64,000 bases of DNA, from NCBI GenBank assembly GCA_021234155.1, contig JAJEKV010000008.1, positions 7,032,445 to 7,096,444 of the forward strand, in the 5' to 3' direction. Under the pieces are notes generated by a model. It saw nothing but the letters and a program-made list of their open reading frames with translations, had not been told where the DNA came from and did no database searches. This DNA comes from Isoetes taiwanensis. Lineage: Eukaryota > Streptophyta > Lycopodiopsida > Isoetales > Isoetaceae. The position numbers and the translations under genes were made by a program. Below, one piece after another: positions 12,021 through 23,645 of the stretch (position 1 is its first letter; every line of letters starts with the position of its first letter).

Positions 12021-12802
12021 GACTTTTTGAGGACCACAGATCGATCTCCAGGCGACAAAGCAGAGAAAGAATGAAGAAAAGGCAAAAATTTAGGGCTAAT
12101 ATAATTTTTATTTTCTATATAAGAAAGAGCAGGAGAAAACAACAGAGGACAATTTGAAAAGAGAGGAGCTCAGGAAAAGAAAAAAGGAAGAAGAATAGAA
12201 AATTTTGGACAATGGTAAGACAGGAACCTATCTATCAGCAAGAAAGACAAGATAACTCTACAAAGCCAGAATTGTCGAAGTTAAGTTTCCCTTTAAATTT
12301 CAGAGAAATCGCCCAATTCAACTTCTGAGTACAGCTTGATGGTAATTTTGGACTTGAATTGATCACTGTAAGCTCTAATGGTAGTTGTTGCTTCAATATT
12401 CTTGGAACCAAGAAACTCCTCAAGCCAGGAATCAATTATCTGTATTTCAAAGTCTTCACATCCTGGGACAAAGGAGCTTTCGGGTTGGAAAGAATTGTGA
12501 GGAAAAAACCCTCTGACATAAATGACCAACAAGAAAACCACAAGTAAGTCCGTGCTCCTGTTTAAGAATTGCAAAGATTCGGGTATCCATGGATAGATCT
12601 TTGCATTCTAATTTCAAAGAGATGCTAGCCCCTACAAGGCTAGCTCACGATCCAGAGGAAATTGAGGTTCAATCCGGGTAGATCAAGCAATTTATCACAG
12701 AGAATTGCCAAGAAACCAGTTCAAATCGAATTTGGAGGTAAAAGACAAAATGGCCAAGATTTTAGGCGCTCCCATTTTTTTCTCAAAGAACACAATTTAT
12801 CC
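12021..12802 (-). other. LINE-A 5' leader
   Basis: The stretch between ORF1 and the right target duplication has no long supported frame. It contains purine-rich and short ORF segments. In L1 elements this part carries an internal pol II promoter; nothing specific was identified. Confidence 0.5.
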
Positions 12803-12814
12803 ATTCTCTATAAT
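12803..12814. repeat. LINE-A target site duplication, right copy
   Basis: ATTCTCTATAAT, identical to 4880-4891, ends the element on its 5' side. The flank (CAAAGCATTCTATTTGGACG) recurs about 120 bases further on, at 12936 onwards, so the insertion site lay in a small duplication. Confidence 0.8.
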
Positions 12815-14240
12815 ATTCAAAGCATTCTATTTGGACGGTTTGCACTACAACATTCTGGAAAATACTTTTGAAAACTTTCTACTTTGAGCTTGAGGTGTTT
12901 AGGATCTCTAGAACATTCTAGAATCCTCTATAATATCAAAGCATTCTATTTGGACGGTTACACTTTCTAGTAGGATATTCTACGACTATCTAGAACATGA
13001 GTGCAAATTTTTGGAGGGTTTTTTCAGAGATGATTTAGAGGGTTTTCTATGGGTTGACGCAAAGTAGGGAGGTATAAAAACTCAATTCTAGTCCATTCAA
13101 GTTATAATCCTAGGCACCAAAGATCTTATCTATATGTTAGTGCCACCAAAAAATTCACAATTTCGTCTACCAGAAATAAAAAAACCCTCTTAACCAGTAA
13201 AGAAAAAACCCTCCAAGAAAATTTCCCCCTAGAACATCATGAAACTTTCTAGAACATCCTATAGCACCTTAATGAAAAAGCTTTCTATTTATAGATTGAG
13301 ATGCAAAAGCATGTAAAACATTTTAAAACATTCTATTTTGGCTCTTTGCACATACTACAGCACTCCAAAACATTTTATTTTGGCTCTCATGCACATCTAG
13401 AACATTAGAGAATTTTCTCAAACTATCTAAACCATTATAGAACATTCTATTTTGACTTTCACAAATTAAAAAAAAAAAAAGAACTTTTTATTTTTAGATG
13501 CTTACCCACGACTATCTACAATATTCTAGAACAATCAAGAACAACCTAGAATATTTTAGAACTTCCTATAACTAAGATTCCCCTGGGTTCTGTAAGAATT
13601 TATGAAGATTCATTTAGATTCCTTTAGATTCCCTTAGATTTTATGAGATTGCCCTTGGTTCCCTTACATTATATGAGATTCAAATAGATTCTATGAAGAT
13701 TCCCCTAGATACTCTAAGACTTTATCAAGATTCCCTTAGATTTTATGAAGATACCCTTCGATTCCCCTAGATTTTAAGAGATCCCCTTAGACTTATGAAT
13801 GTTTTCTTATATTCACTTGCATTTTATGAGGTTTTCTTAGATTCCCTTAGATTCTCCTAGATTCCTTTAAATTCTAGAACTTTTTAGAACATTCTAGAAC
13901 TACATTCTAAAACTTTCAAAACATCCTAGAACTTTCTAGAATTTTCTACAACATTCTGGAATTTTCAAGAAGGATTCTCTTAAACTCACTCAAGATTCTC
14001 CTATATTCTAAAAGTTTTTTGAACTTCTAGAATATTCTGGAACTTTCTAGAGCATTCTAGAACTATCTAGAAGATTCTAGAGCTTTCTAGAGCCTTCTGG
14101 AACATTCTAGAGCCCTTCTAAAACTATCTAGAACATTATATTCTCTTTTATCTTGATTGGGTCATCACCCTTAAGTATATTTAAAACATAATTATTTTAA
14201 TGAATTAATGCTTGGTCTAATGGTTAGAATAGGGGGCTTG
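12815..14240. repeat. AT-rich degenerate repeat, block 4, with SINE-like box A
   Basis: No gene. The block at 12846-12934 nearly matches 4805-4891. After it the TTAGATTC/TCTAGAAC words dominate up to about 14150. The CCTTAAGTATATTTAAAACATA flank and a box A-like TGGTCTAATGG (14213-14223) follow, as in the first 4 kb. The box B part is missing. Confidence 0.75.
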
Positions 14241-17200
14241 GGGAGCAATGACCAAGGCATTTGCTTCTATATCCATGACAATGGGATAAGTAACCATTTT
14301 CCAAAGGTCATGCACGTGAGAAGACATGGTTTTGTATCCATTTGCAACTTATCTTGAAAGCTCAACCACTTGCCATGATCTGTATATCTCGTGGGTTATG
14401 TTGACAAACATAACCTAGAGAAAAGTTTGCATCTGTCGCAAGCACATTTTCGTGATGCAATGGACTGTTAAATTGTACGATGCATTAGTAAATTCACCTA
14501 ACGCAATTGTCGGAATAGGTGAAAATAATGCAACACATCTTTCCTTATGCTTCATACTCTTTATTGACAAAGTCCAAGAAGCTCAAAACTTGCATCTTCG
14601 TCAATATTCTCGAAAGTATAATCACTTACAGTTTCATCTAAGTCATATGGAGTTGAATCCATAGAAAGCACTTCTTCCTCATCCTCTTTCAAGTTGAACT
14701 CTAGATCCATCAGGCGATTGGTAATAAACAACAACTTGCAAGAACAAAGGATGCACAAGGAGCTATGAAGATGGAGAAAACAAACAAAGGTCAAGTATTT
14801 ATAAGAGAGTGCGTACTCACGAAGGTTCCCATCTGAATATCATATTGAACGGAAACCTATTATACTTTAAAGAGTTTTCATATTCAAATTCAAAAGTTAT
14901 CCATTTGAATTCAAAATTTAATAAATATAGCATCCACATCCTGGATACCTTATAGATCATTTTCAGATTCAAAATGTTGGCCTGTTTCTTATACTAAAAA
15001 GACACCATTTAATGCATTTTGTCATACAATCTTATACATGTCCACAAGATCTTACACATCGTTATAGAATCCTTTATTTTATTTTACAAAACGAAAACGT
15101 TATAGAGTTTTTTGGGTTCCGGATTAAAATTATATATTATACAAGATAGTAATGCGGCAGCATTGATGCCATTATAGCTCAAGAGGTTTTTAAGATAATA
15201 GTGTAGATGACATAGACATTGCATGAAACTCAAATTGTACTATTGTAATATACATTTTAATTGAAACTCAAGTGAATGAGAGTGCATCTGGAAGTCAAGT
15301 TGAGAAATGGTAAGATAGACGTTGAATGAAACTTGGAAGTAAAATGTGATCGTAGACCAGAAAAACAAAATTATGTACTTTCTCGCCTTATCTCTTTTTC
15401 CAAGTGTTTTTACTTGACAATGGTTTTAGCAGTTCTTAAAATAAAACTTGCAACCCAAATTATCCTTAGTTTTAAGGGCCATGAACCTCATAAAATATAA
15501 AATCTTATTATTCTTTCACCATATGCCCTTTTTTAGGTATGTGATCAAAAAATTCCCAGCTAAAGTTCCCTTATTTTTAACGGCCACAGGCCTATGACTT
15601 GTTTTTTCTCAAATTGACAATTGATTCGTCAATTCGCGCCCGAAAAGTTCATTCCCTGAAAATCTATATGTGCCATAAAAGTTCAAAACTCGAAATTCCA
15701 ATCTGCGGCCATTTGTTCGACGACCTGTGTTAATAGTTAAACTTGGCTTTTTGATCATGTACATTTTTCTGTTGGACTGTATCTATAACATAGTTAAACA
15801 TGGCTTTTTGATCATGTACATTTTTCTGTCGAACCGGACCTATAGTTAGATCCATCACCTGATTTTCTCCTTTGATTTTTTTTATGTTTTTTATCTCGCC
15901 CATATCCTATTTGTAAACGGAACACAGATCCATTTGAGATTTCCCCTCTTTTTCTCGTGTAAATCACTATTTTTTTTTTTTTTTTAATTTTCTTAGCTTC
16001 TCCATGACTATGGTCTATAGTTTTTTTTTCTCTCTTGAAGCCTATCAATCTCGAGCCCCTTTGGACTAGCATAGTTGTCTATGTGAGTATGGTGCACTGC
16101 GGCATATAATTCTAGGCTTTTACTGGAAAATCAAATGCTTTAAACATACACATGCATTTGCATAGTACTCTTAAAAATACTATTCTATTCTATTCTATTC
16201 TATTCTATTCTATTCTATTCTATTCTATCTCATATCCATTTGCAATTTAAATATGCATATGCATCTGCATAGTACTCTTGCCTATCTGAGATGAAAACAT
16301 TGCTTTGCTCCTCTGTAAAGGCACATGACCAGAACTGTAAAAGTAACGAATTACTAAATAGATCCTGGATTAGAAATCAAAAGCTTCAAATTCAAGTTCT
16401 CATTGCTACTGTTATTACCTTCAAACCAATCTCTCACAAGATTTGATGATACTCTGTGAGTTTAAATGATCTAAATGCCGATAGCACAAGTTCATATTGG
16501 CATATTAAATCTTTATGACAATATGTGACAATTGTCACAAGACGATGTGTTTGATTTTCTTTGTTATTGACATTTAGGGTCTGGTTATCGATCCTATTGT
16601 TTCGGATCTGTTCCCTTTGTTTCTCAGAGCGGTGCACTCATTCTAACCTGGGCAGCACCTTCATTGTATAAGTTCAGCTTCTTTATCAATGAAAGACAAT
16701 TCGTTTGGTGCCATTTGGATTGATGATCATTATGTGTTATTAGAGATTGGAGATAAAGGGACCAGAAGCTTCTTTTGTCGACAAAGCAACCCTTCAAAGC
16801 AATATCCTTCAGCAAATATGAGAAGCAAGTTACGACAGTAATAGCAGCCTTAGATGTCAAGTATTATCATTCAATTCAATAAAGTCAGATGAGCAATGAA
16901 CTCAAAACCAAGAATATTGTAGAGGACCTTGTGTGTCTTCTTGTGGAAAAGTCAAAAGCATCTGTAGGTTGTATGGCCAGAGCACGACATTGGTTGAAAT
17001 TGATAGATAATAGTGGAGGATAAAAAAGACGAGAGAAAATAGAAAAATGAAACCCTAACCTCCACAAGTATGGTCTTCAACCGTTTTGAAATTCGAACGA
17101 GCTACGATGGCTGATCAAAGTCAGAATGTTTGAAAACAGCCAGGAGCAACACTCGTATTTGACAGTTGCTAAACTAAGGGTGATTTTCCACTATAGTCTT

Positions 17201-17740
17201 GCTATGTCACTATGAAGAATTGTTAATGGAAGACTAGCATTACTGCAGGATTGGACAAAGGTGGCGTAAAGAAAAGAAGGAAAGGACTACGTTTATAGTT
17301 GGGCAGCAAACTCTGATAGACAATTCAGAATATCAGTTATACATAAAGATCAATTAGGGAAACCTTTTGCTATAGACCGCACCATATCAAAATAAACATG
17401 AGCATATAACCTGTAGCGCATATGGAGGTTTGCTGCTAAATCCATTTTCAACATAAGGCTTAGCATTTATTATCAACAAATGACCATTCTGCAATGTTGC
17501 AGCCATTCCAGCTTCAACAAAGGCCTTTAAGAGGACTTTGTTTGCCATAAAACCTTGTCTCTGTATCTGATCAAAGTGCTTAACATACATGTTGATATAA
17601 AATTCCTTTAATATAGACATATTTGAGGAGGCCCGATAGTCATACCATGATGACATGATCAAGCAAACTACATCGTGACCATTTTGTATATTAATGCTGA
17701 TGCAATTCATTCTCTATTATTGGAATTTACGTTCTAGCAA
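14241..17740. other. Unassigned stretch
   Basis: No gene was recognised. Frames are short. On the minus strand 14794-14561 encodes an acidic segment (NRLMDLEFNLKEDEEEVL) faintly like the end of hAT transposases, too weak to call. On the minus strand 17710-17387 encodes 107 residues, of a composition that could be an exon, with no family I recognise. A duplicated word (GGCTTTTTGATCATGTACA) occurs at about 15747 and 15802. A (TTCTA)n microsatellite lies at 16181-16229. Confidence 0.5.
16181..16229. repeat. (TTCTA)n microsatellite
   Basis: About ten pentanucleotide units in a row. Confidence 0.95.
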
Positions 17741-17763
17741 AGCTAATTTCTTCGAAGTTTAGG

Positions 17764-18711
17764 TTGGCCGAAACTGCAGAAACAGGGAATTTGGGGCCTT
17801 CTACTGAAACAGGGGATTTCGAAAATGACAACACAGTAGGGCTAGGGCAAACAAAAACCCATATGAAAACTTCTGCTGTGATTGGCAAAACAGGGAGTAT
17901 TTCGACTGTAAACTCTGTAATCAGGGCTAACAAAAATAAAACTGAAACTCTAGGAGATGCTGGGGTTACCAAACATGACTTATTGGATGCAGTTGGGCAA
18001 ATGCGGGCAGCAATGGAAGTCTCGACCTTGGCCATGAAAATATTTATGGAAACTTCTGTTCAAAACATGGTCAGTGACCTCAAATCATTCTTGCTTGCCC
18101 ATGTACAATCTGAAATAGATAAATGTCAAAGCAGGCTGATGACAGAGCTGGAGCAATTTAAACAGGGTATTCGAATAGAACTGGAAGTTTTTAAGCAGGA
18201 GGTTATGAAAGGAGATAAAGATGTTCTGAGAGGAGATAATGATAGTGATACAGAATCAGAAAACCATAATAATAAAAATGTATCAGACATTCAAAACCAG
18301 CTAGCATCTTTTATGGAAGAGCAAGAAAGAAAAGAAAAAGCTTTGAATATTCGCGTAGTTGGAATACCGGAGCAAACTAAAGAAAGAACCAAAGAAATTG
18401 TACAAGCTTTCTGTGAGAATGATCTTGAGCTAATGGATACAGGCATTACAGATGCATTTCGTATTGGTAAGCAGAATGGCAGGGACAGACACATTATTGT
18501 TAAGTTTCGCTCACGAGAGGATAAATTTAATGTATTGAAACGGAAATCCATGCTCAAAGGGAAGAAAATTTGGATCAATGACGACCTTACAAAAACCCAG
18601 CTAGAAGAATACAAAGTTCAATTACAGGTACTCAAGGACGCAAGACAAATGGGGAAGAAAGCATTCTGGAAGCGCGGCAAAGTTGTGGTAGAAAACCAAG
18701 AGGACGCATAG
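17764..18711 (+). pseudogene. LINE-B ORF1: coiled coil, RRM-like and C-terminal domain
   Basis: An open frame of about 315 residues. The region around residues 80-170 is heptad-like and charged (coiled coil). It is followed by RVVGIPEQ, DAFRIGK, RHIIVKF and WINDDLT, the order seen in L1 ORF1p (RRM then C-terminal domain), which forms trimers and binds RNA. The frame opens with TTG; the first ATG is far inside, at about 18002, and an upstream in-frame stop shows the true start is lost or the element is 5'-truncated. Such ORF1 proteins are best known from animal L1s but also occur in some algae and seedless plants. Confidence 0.75.
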
Positions 18712-18729
18712 GTATTTGAGACCACCAGA

Positions 18730-20477
18730 ATAACATGTTGGAACATCAATAGTCTTAGCCAGTATAAAGCAGTGTAATGGGTGAATTGTTTGAAAATGTA
18801 GATGTTCTATTCTTTTTATAAACTTGTGAGAATGAGGAAAAAAGTTTACCGGATATTCATGGCTTTGTTTTGCTGCACTCTGTTTGGTATAATAAAGGAT
18901 GGCGTTTAAAGGGTCACGGTGGAATAGCATGTTATGTCAGGACAAATATAAGACATTTGATAAAACTAGTGACAGGTATGGGTTCAATGCAACACATTTG
19001 GATTGAAATGCTTGGCCAGAAAGGGAAGATCTTTGTCGCAGGTTGTTATTTTCCGCCGAGAGAATCTCCAGTTTATAATACAGAGCATCTAGACAGGGAT
19101 GATCCCTTTTTTAATTTGGAGCAGGATGTGCTTTCTTTAATGCTAGCAGGTGATGTTCTCCTATTGGGAGATTTTAATGGGCGAATCGCCAATAAGCAGG
19201 CAGCTATAGCTAGTATGGAGGGAGACCCTATATGGGTTGAAATGCTTGATGACACGGAATTGGGCCAAAGTGGTTGGAATAGGGCTACTGCAGACAGAAT
19301 AAGGTGGCCTACACCTCAAGGTAATCATGTCCTCAATATGTGTAGTGGTCTGGATTTAGTGATATATAATGGTACACAGATGTTTCCTAACACGGATAGG
19401 TGTACATGTAGAAATGCTAGTGTGGTGGATCTTGTTCTCGCTAAACCACAATTTGTAGACCAGATGCTACATATGTATGTAGGGGAAGAGATGGAGAAAA
19501 TTTCTGATCACGCTCCGATAACAGTTGTGTTACATACACGTAAATATAAGCCGATCCAGGAAACTAGCATCATGAAGTCAAGGATACATATGGACTTTCG
19601 CAAGGCAGATAAATACATGAAAAAGTGTGAAGAAAAGGCATCTGAAAAAAAATTTTGGCCCAGTGATACTGAAAATTTGAGTAAAGAATTAGCAAACCTG
19701 GTATTAGATGCTGCTGTTGACTGTTTTGTCTCACGCAGGAAATTGAAAGGATTGCCATGTAATGGCTGGTTTGATGAATCATGTAAAGCAAAGCGGGTAG
19801 AATATAAAAAAGCAAAAGGGGAAAATAGACGGAGGCTTAAAAAAGAGTATGTGGCATTAACAAAGTCAAAAAAGAAAAGCCATGACTTCCAAAGACAGAA
19901 AGACTTGGTTGCGGACCTTATTGTAAACCCCAAGCGGTTCTGGAATAAGTTGAAAACTAGAATGCCACAGGATACTCATCTGGATCCAGCAGCCCTGCTC
20001 TGCCAAGTACATGAACTTTATCATATGCCAGATATTAATGAAACCAGCGGTGTGGAATATTTGCAGGATGATCGTTTGTGTTTCACTTTGGAGAATTTGG
20101 AGGAAGGCTTAAGCAACCTTGCAAATGGGAAAGCTGCTGATGCAATAGGTCTGGTGGCGGAGATGTTCAAGTGGGCAGGTAAATCAGTACATATATCCTT
20201 GTTATCTTTACTTAATACTGTATTGCATAAGGGATTTCCACACACTTGGCAATTGAACAGAGTGGTTCCACTCCATAAGTCGGGAGATGAAAGTGATCCA
20301 AGGAATTATAGAATGATTTTGGTCAGTAGCTTGTATGCTAAGCTGTTTGCTACTATGCTGAACTGCAAATTGAGTGCTTGGTCAGAGGAGCATAATATCA
20401 GGGCCATTGGGCAAGCAGGTTTTAGACCTAAAAATCCACGCGATGGATCATTTAGTTGCCTTACGTGCTATGATTGA
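18730..20477 (+). pseudogene. LINE-B ORF2 endonuclease and linker, frameshifted
   Basis: The endonuclease begins near 18735 with TCWNINSL, then loses frame twice before 18870, where a long frame opens (GHGGIACYVR, LLGDFNGRI, VDLVLAKP, ISDHAPI). The Asp/Asn and DH catalytic motifs of the EEP fold are kept. After about residue 230 comes the lysine-rich linker, then the start of the RT (NGKAADAIGLVAEMFKW, RNYRMILVSSLYAKLF). The frame breaks near 20430, where the next segment starts in another frame. Confidence 0.8.
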
Positions 20478-20937
20478 TTGTGTCAAAGGGAAGAAAAAAC
20501 CACTTTATGCATGCTTTGTTGACTATGCTAAGGCATTTGACACAGTATCTCGCCATTATTTATGGGAGAGAATGGAAACCCTAGAGGTGCCAATTGAGCT
20601 TAGACGAGCAGTAAGAATACTTTATGAGAAAGTTTTAGTTCAACTATCATTCCCCTACATACAGGAGTGCAAAGAGTTAGTGGAAAGCAATATTGGAGTT
20701 AAGCAAGGGTGTCCTTTGTCACCCACCCTGTTTGGTTTGTTCATAGACCAACTAGAAGTCTGGATGGCAGAATATGGTGGGGATGGAACCCCTTTATTTG
20801 GTTATGTGGTTTTATTGCTCCTTTATGCTGATGATGTGGTTCTTTTATCGCTCCATTGCAGGGCATCTGCGAAGCACTTAGATGCTTTGACCTACTACGT
20901 GATCGAAGGTATCTGCGGTGAATATGACAAAGACTAA
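20374..20937 (+). pseudogene. LINE-B reverse transcriptase core
   Basis: Carries FVDYAKAFDTV, GVKQGCPLSP and the catalytic LLYADDVVLL box, so the palm domain is recognisable with all aspartates. It is out of frame with the upstream segment, and another frameshift follows near 20930, where the downstream frame reads TKMMVFG, the strand expected after the YADD box. Confidence 0.85.
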
Positions 20938-22067
20938 GATGATGGTTTTCGGAGCCAATAAAGTGGAACATCTTAAATTTTATTTTAAAGAGGAGCCTGT
21001 GGAGATTGTAACCTCGTATAAATATTTGGGGATACATGTGGACAAAGGGCCTAGTTGGAATCTTGCTGTTGAACACAGAGTAAATGGGGGGCTCAAAGCA
21101 CTATACAAAGATCTTGGGAAAAAGTGGAAAAAGCAGAGATATGGGATTTCAGTTTGAAGAGGACTTTGTTCCGTGTCTTGGTACAATCAGTTCTATTATA
21201 CGGATGTGAGGTGTGGGGTCCAGGTCTGTCTGCAGATTCTTGGAAAAAGATTGAGAAAGTACAAAAAAAATTCTTGAGAACTGAAATGGGAGCTAAGGCA
21301 CAAACCCCGTATGACATGTTGCTTGTGGAATGTGGTATGATGCCTATGGAGGTCAAGCTTTATGCGGGATGCTCACATATCTCAAAAGGTGCAATTTGAT
21401 ATGGCGTAAGAAAGCTTACCGAGGCGTGCATTGGAGGAGACAAGGGATAAGGGTTGGTATCACGCACATTGTAGAATGGACGAGGAAATGGAGTTTAGAT
21501 ATTCATTGCCTGCAAGAGAATAGATCGAATATTTGGGAATGGGTACATCAGCATCTCATTAGAAGAAACTGGAAGGTTCCAGAAACAAAAAAGGAATTCT
21601 ACAGAAAATATATGAATCCCGCACTTCCGGAGGCCAAGTATCTTAAAGAAGGTGTATCTTTAAGAACGAGGCATATGATAAGCAGGATGCGGCTTAGCTC
21701 GCATAGATTGGGGGTTGAGGTAGGGCGCTGGAGTGATATTCCACATGAGTTGAGGTTGTGCAAGTTATGTGATATGCAGGAAGTTGAAGATGAAGCGCAT
21801 GTGATCATAAGATGTCCGTCATACAATGAGGCTCGCCACAAGCACGACATTCGTTCAAACTCATTGCTGGAATTTTTTAACTTACCCGGGACACAAGTTG
21901 GGAAGTATCTGAAAGAGGTATTAGCGCAGAGAGAACAATTATTACGTGATAAAGAAGATAATGTTGTAATTGATGAGGGATGGGGAGAGTCTAATGCATT
22001 TATGTCAGAGGATGCATTAGAAGACATGTTTTATAATGTTGAGTGTACATATTTGAACGTCTCATAG
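20918..22067 (+). pseudogene. LINE-B ORF2 C-terminal part, multiply frameshifted
   Basis: Segments in three frames (20918-21157, 21124-21399, 21330-22067) continue the RT thumb (KYLGIHVD, LYGCEVWGPG, FLRTEMGAK) and end with a Cys/His motif (CKLCDMQEVEDEAHVIIRCP), which resembles the zinc-binding tail of L1-like elements. The last segment ends in TAG at 22065-22067. The lesions are single-base indels, and the protein similarity resumes cleanly after each one. Confidence 0.75.
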
Positions 22068-22097
22068 ACCTGGTGGTCTGCAGGCGTATTAAATACA

Positions 22098-22143
22098 ACA
22101 TTTCATTTCATTTCATTTCATTTCATTTCTCTCTCTCTCTCTC
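22098..22143 (+). repeat. (ATTTC)n(CT)n tail of LINE-B
   Basis: About six ATTTC units followed by about eight CT pairs, placed just after the end of ORF2. Some non-LTR clades end in a short tandem repeat rather than poly(A). Confidence 0.8.
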
Positions 22144-23560
22144 TGATACAAAATGCGTCCACGATAACATCATTTCTTCAATGTCTTCATAAAAGCTTAC
22201 TGCACTATAATGATGCAGGACAAAGGACATAACCAGAATGATCAATTGGGTAGAGAATCAACTAGTGGGGTGTGAAACCTATCAAATCCACGCAAAAATT
22301 TACTGTTTTCGCCCAAAAAATTTAACCAAATATATGCATATCATATGTCATTGGAAAGATCTTGGAGAGAGCTTTCCAATGCAATAAAAAACACTCAAAA
22401 CAGAGTTCGAATTCAAAAATTATGATAAAAACCATGCAAAAAGGTATCCAGATTGAAAAGTGTGAAAAGCAGGTATTTATCTTGATAGATCTGGATCAAA
22501 TCATATGCCAATGAAGAACTCTCTATATAAGCTTTCCAGATGAGCGTAGAAACAATTGGCATTCTCTCTCTAATGCTTCTCTTCTTTATCTATTTTTAGT
22601 GACATAGATATTACATACAATGGATTGGTAAAAAAGAACCTCTCATAAAAATCTTATTTTTGATTAAAACTTTTTTTTTCAAACCAAAAATTTGTTTGTA
22701 AAAAAGCATTTGCAAACGTAATTCATATGGCGAGCTTGTTGTGCTTTTGTTACATTATTGTCATGTCAATTTGCTAATAACTAAAAAAGAAGGGCCATGA
22801 CTCTAGCTCATGCAGTAGACGCAGTACCTAGCAAATTAGTTGCAGACGGTCTGGGTGGAATCGTTCAAAGTGGAGATACATGGGTTGGATAAGTAAATTC
22901 ACTAAGGGATAATTATTGATGAAAGATCTATGATACTTTAGCGACTCCGAAGATGCGGTAATAGTTGTATCAATTTAATCACGAGGTAAGAAAAGTGGGG
23001 TTTTACTATTGATCAATTGACGTGCTAGAGCTGATGTGATTAGTATATACATGATTTTTGCATCTGAATATTGGTCTATTGGATGTTAACTTTATCTAAT
23101 TATATTGAATTCGTAAGCATTGGTCCACTGAGTTTGGAGTATGTAATTTCAATTGAAAGAGGAAGATTAAAATTTTCACCAATACTACCAACCTAAAATT
23201 AGTGCAAGTTTGACAAGATCCCGAGTTGCCAGGAGGGTCAACTTGGCAAGCTTGTCACATCAATCTACTATCAAAACAATTGGCTCTGCAAAAAGACCTG
23301 CATTATTTTGGAAATGTAGAATGAATAAATTAACGTGGATATACTAGAATTCCACAAAGAGTTTACTTACAACAGATTGGAATCGAAAGGATATAAGATA
23401 AGATGAAAGGATATAAGATAAGATGAGATGAATTTTTACGTCTACGGAAAAAAGAGGTATCTATCAAGTAAAGCCTTTTGACAGCATTAGGTTCCGCTGA
23501 AACTACACTAAGTTTTAATGCGAAACCTTATAAAGTTTCCGGCAAAGTCCAACCTGAAAC
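22144..23560. other. Intergenic stretch without recognised feature
   Basis: AT-rich, with only short frames. A small direct duplication (GAAAGGATATAAGATAAGATGA) occurs at about 23386 and 23405. The last 60 bases lead into the PNPase promoter. Confidence 0.6.
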
Positions 23561-23595
23561 CATCGCTCTAAAACCCTGAACCCTATTAAACCCTT

Positions 23596-23603
23596 AAACC
23601 CTA
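23596..23603 (+). promoter_or_regulatory. Telo-box (AAACCCTA) upstream of PNPase
   Basis: AAACCCTA lies about 43 bases before the proposed start codon, with further CCCTAT and AACCCT words at 23569-23595. Telo-boxes are common near the start of plant genes for translation and organelle biogenesis; that link is general knowledge, not shown here. Confidence 0.6.
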
Positions 23604-23611
23604 CCAAAAGA

Positions 23612-23641
23612 ATGGAGCATAAGAGCATTGCCTCAAGCTAG
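23612..23641 (+). promoter_or_regulatory. Upstream ORF (9 codons) before PNPase start
   Basis: An ATG at 23612 opens a nine-codon frame ending in TAG at 23639-23641, four bases before the proposed PNPase ATG at 23646. If the transcript starts upstream of it, this uORF could lower translation of the main frame. Whether it is in the mRNA is unknown. Confidence 0.4.
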
Positions 23642-23645
23642 GTAT

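Larger units (their letters stand above)
4892..12802 (-). mobile_element. LINE-A: full-length but decayed plant L1-type retrotransposon
   Basis: A non-LTR retrotransposon of about 7.9 kb on the minus strand. From its 5' end (right) it has a leader (12802-12021), ORF1 with a DUF4283-like region and CCHC knuckle, ORF2 with an apurinic-type endonuclease, reverse transcriptase and a zf-RVT tail, a 3' untranslated part, and a poly(A) tail seen as the T-run at 4892-4914. A 12-base target duplication flanks it, so it is complete in length. It is not active: ORF1 has an in-frame stop, and ORF2 has at least two stops and two frameshifts. It sits inside the AT-rich degenerate repeat, whose sequence resumes on both sides (about 4800-4890 and 12846-12934). 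Confidence 0.85.
17764..22130 (+). mobile_element. LINE-B: L1-like retrotransposon with RRM-type ORF1
   Basis: A plus-strand non-LTR element of about 4.4 kb. It has an ORF1 of the coiled-coil and RRM type, an ORF2 with endonuclease, RT and a Cys/His tail, and a 3' end of repeated ATTTC units followed by CT repeats (22098-22143) instead of poly(A). It is distinct from LINE-A: ORF1 has no CCHC knuckle and no DUF4283 region. The 5' end may be truncated, because an in-frame TAG lies just upstream of the first ORF1 residues and no ATG is found until well inside. ORF2 is cut by several frameshifts. No clear target duplication was found. Confidence 0.8.

Noticed and set aside
14561-14794. Possible hAT transposase C-terminus on the minus strand
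   Set aside because: Only a faint resemblance in one short acidic segment, with no catalytic or dimerisation motif nearby.
17387-17710. A 107-codon minus-strand frame that looked like a PPR or other exon
   Set aside because: No repeat periodicity or family motif could be confirmed.
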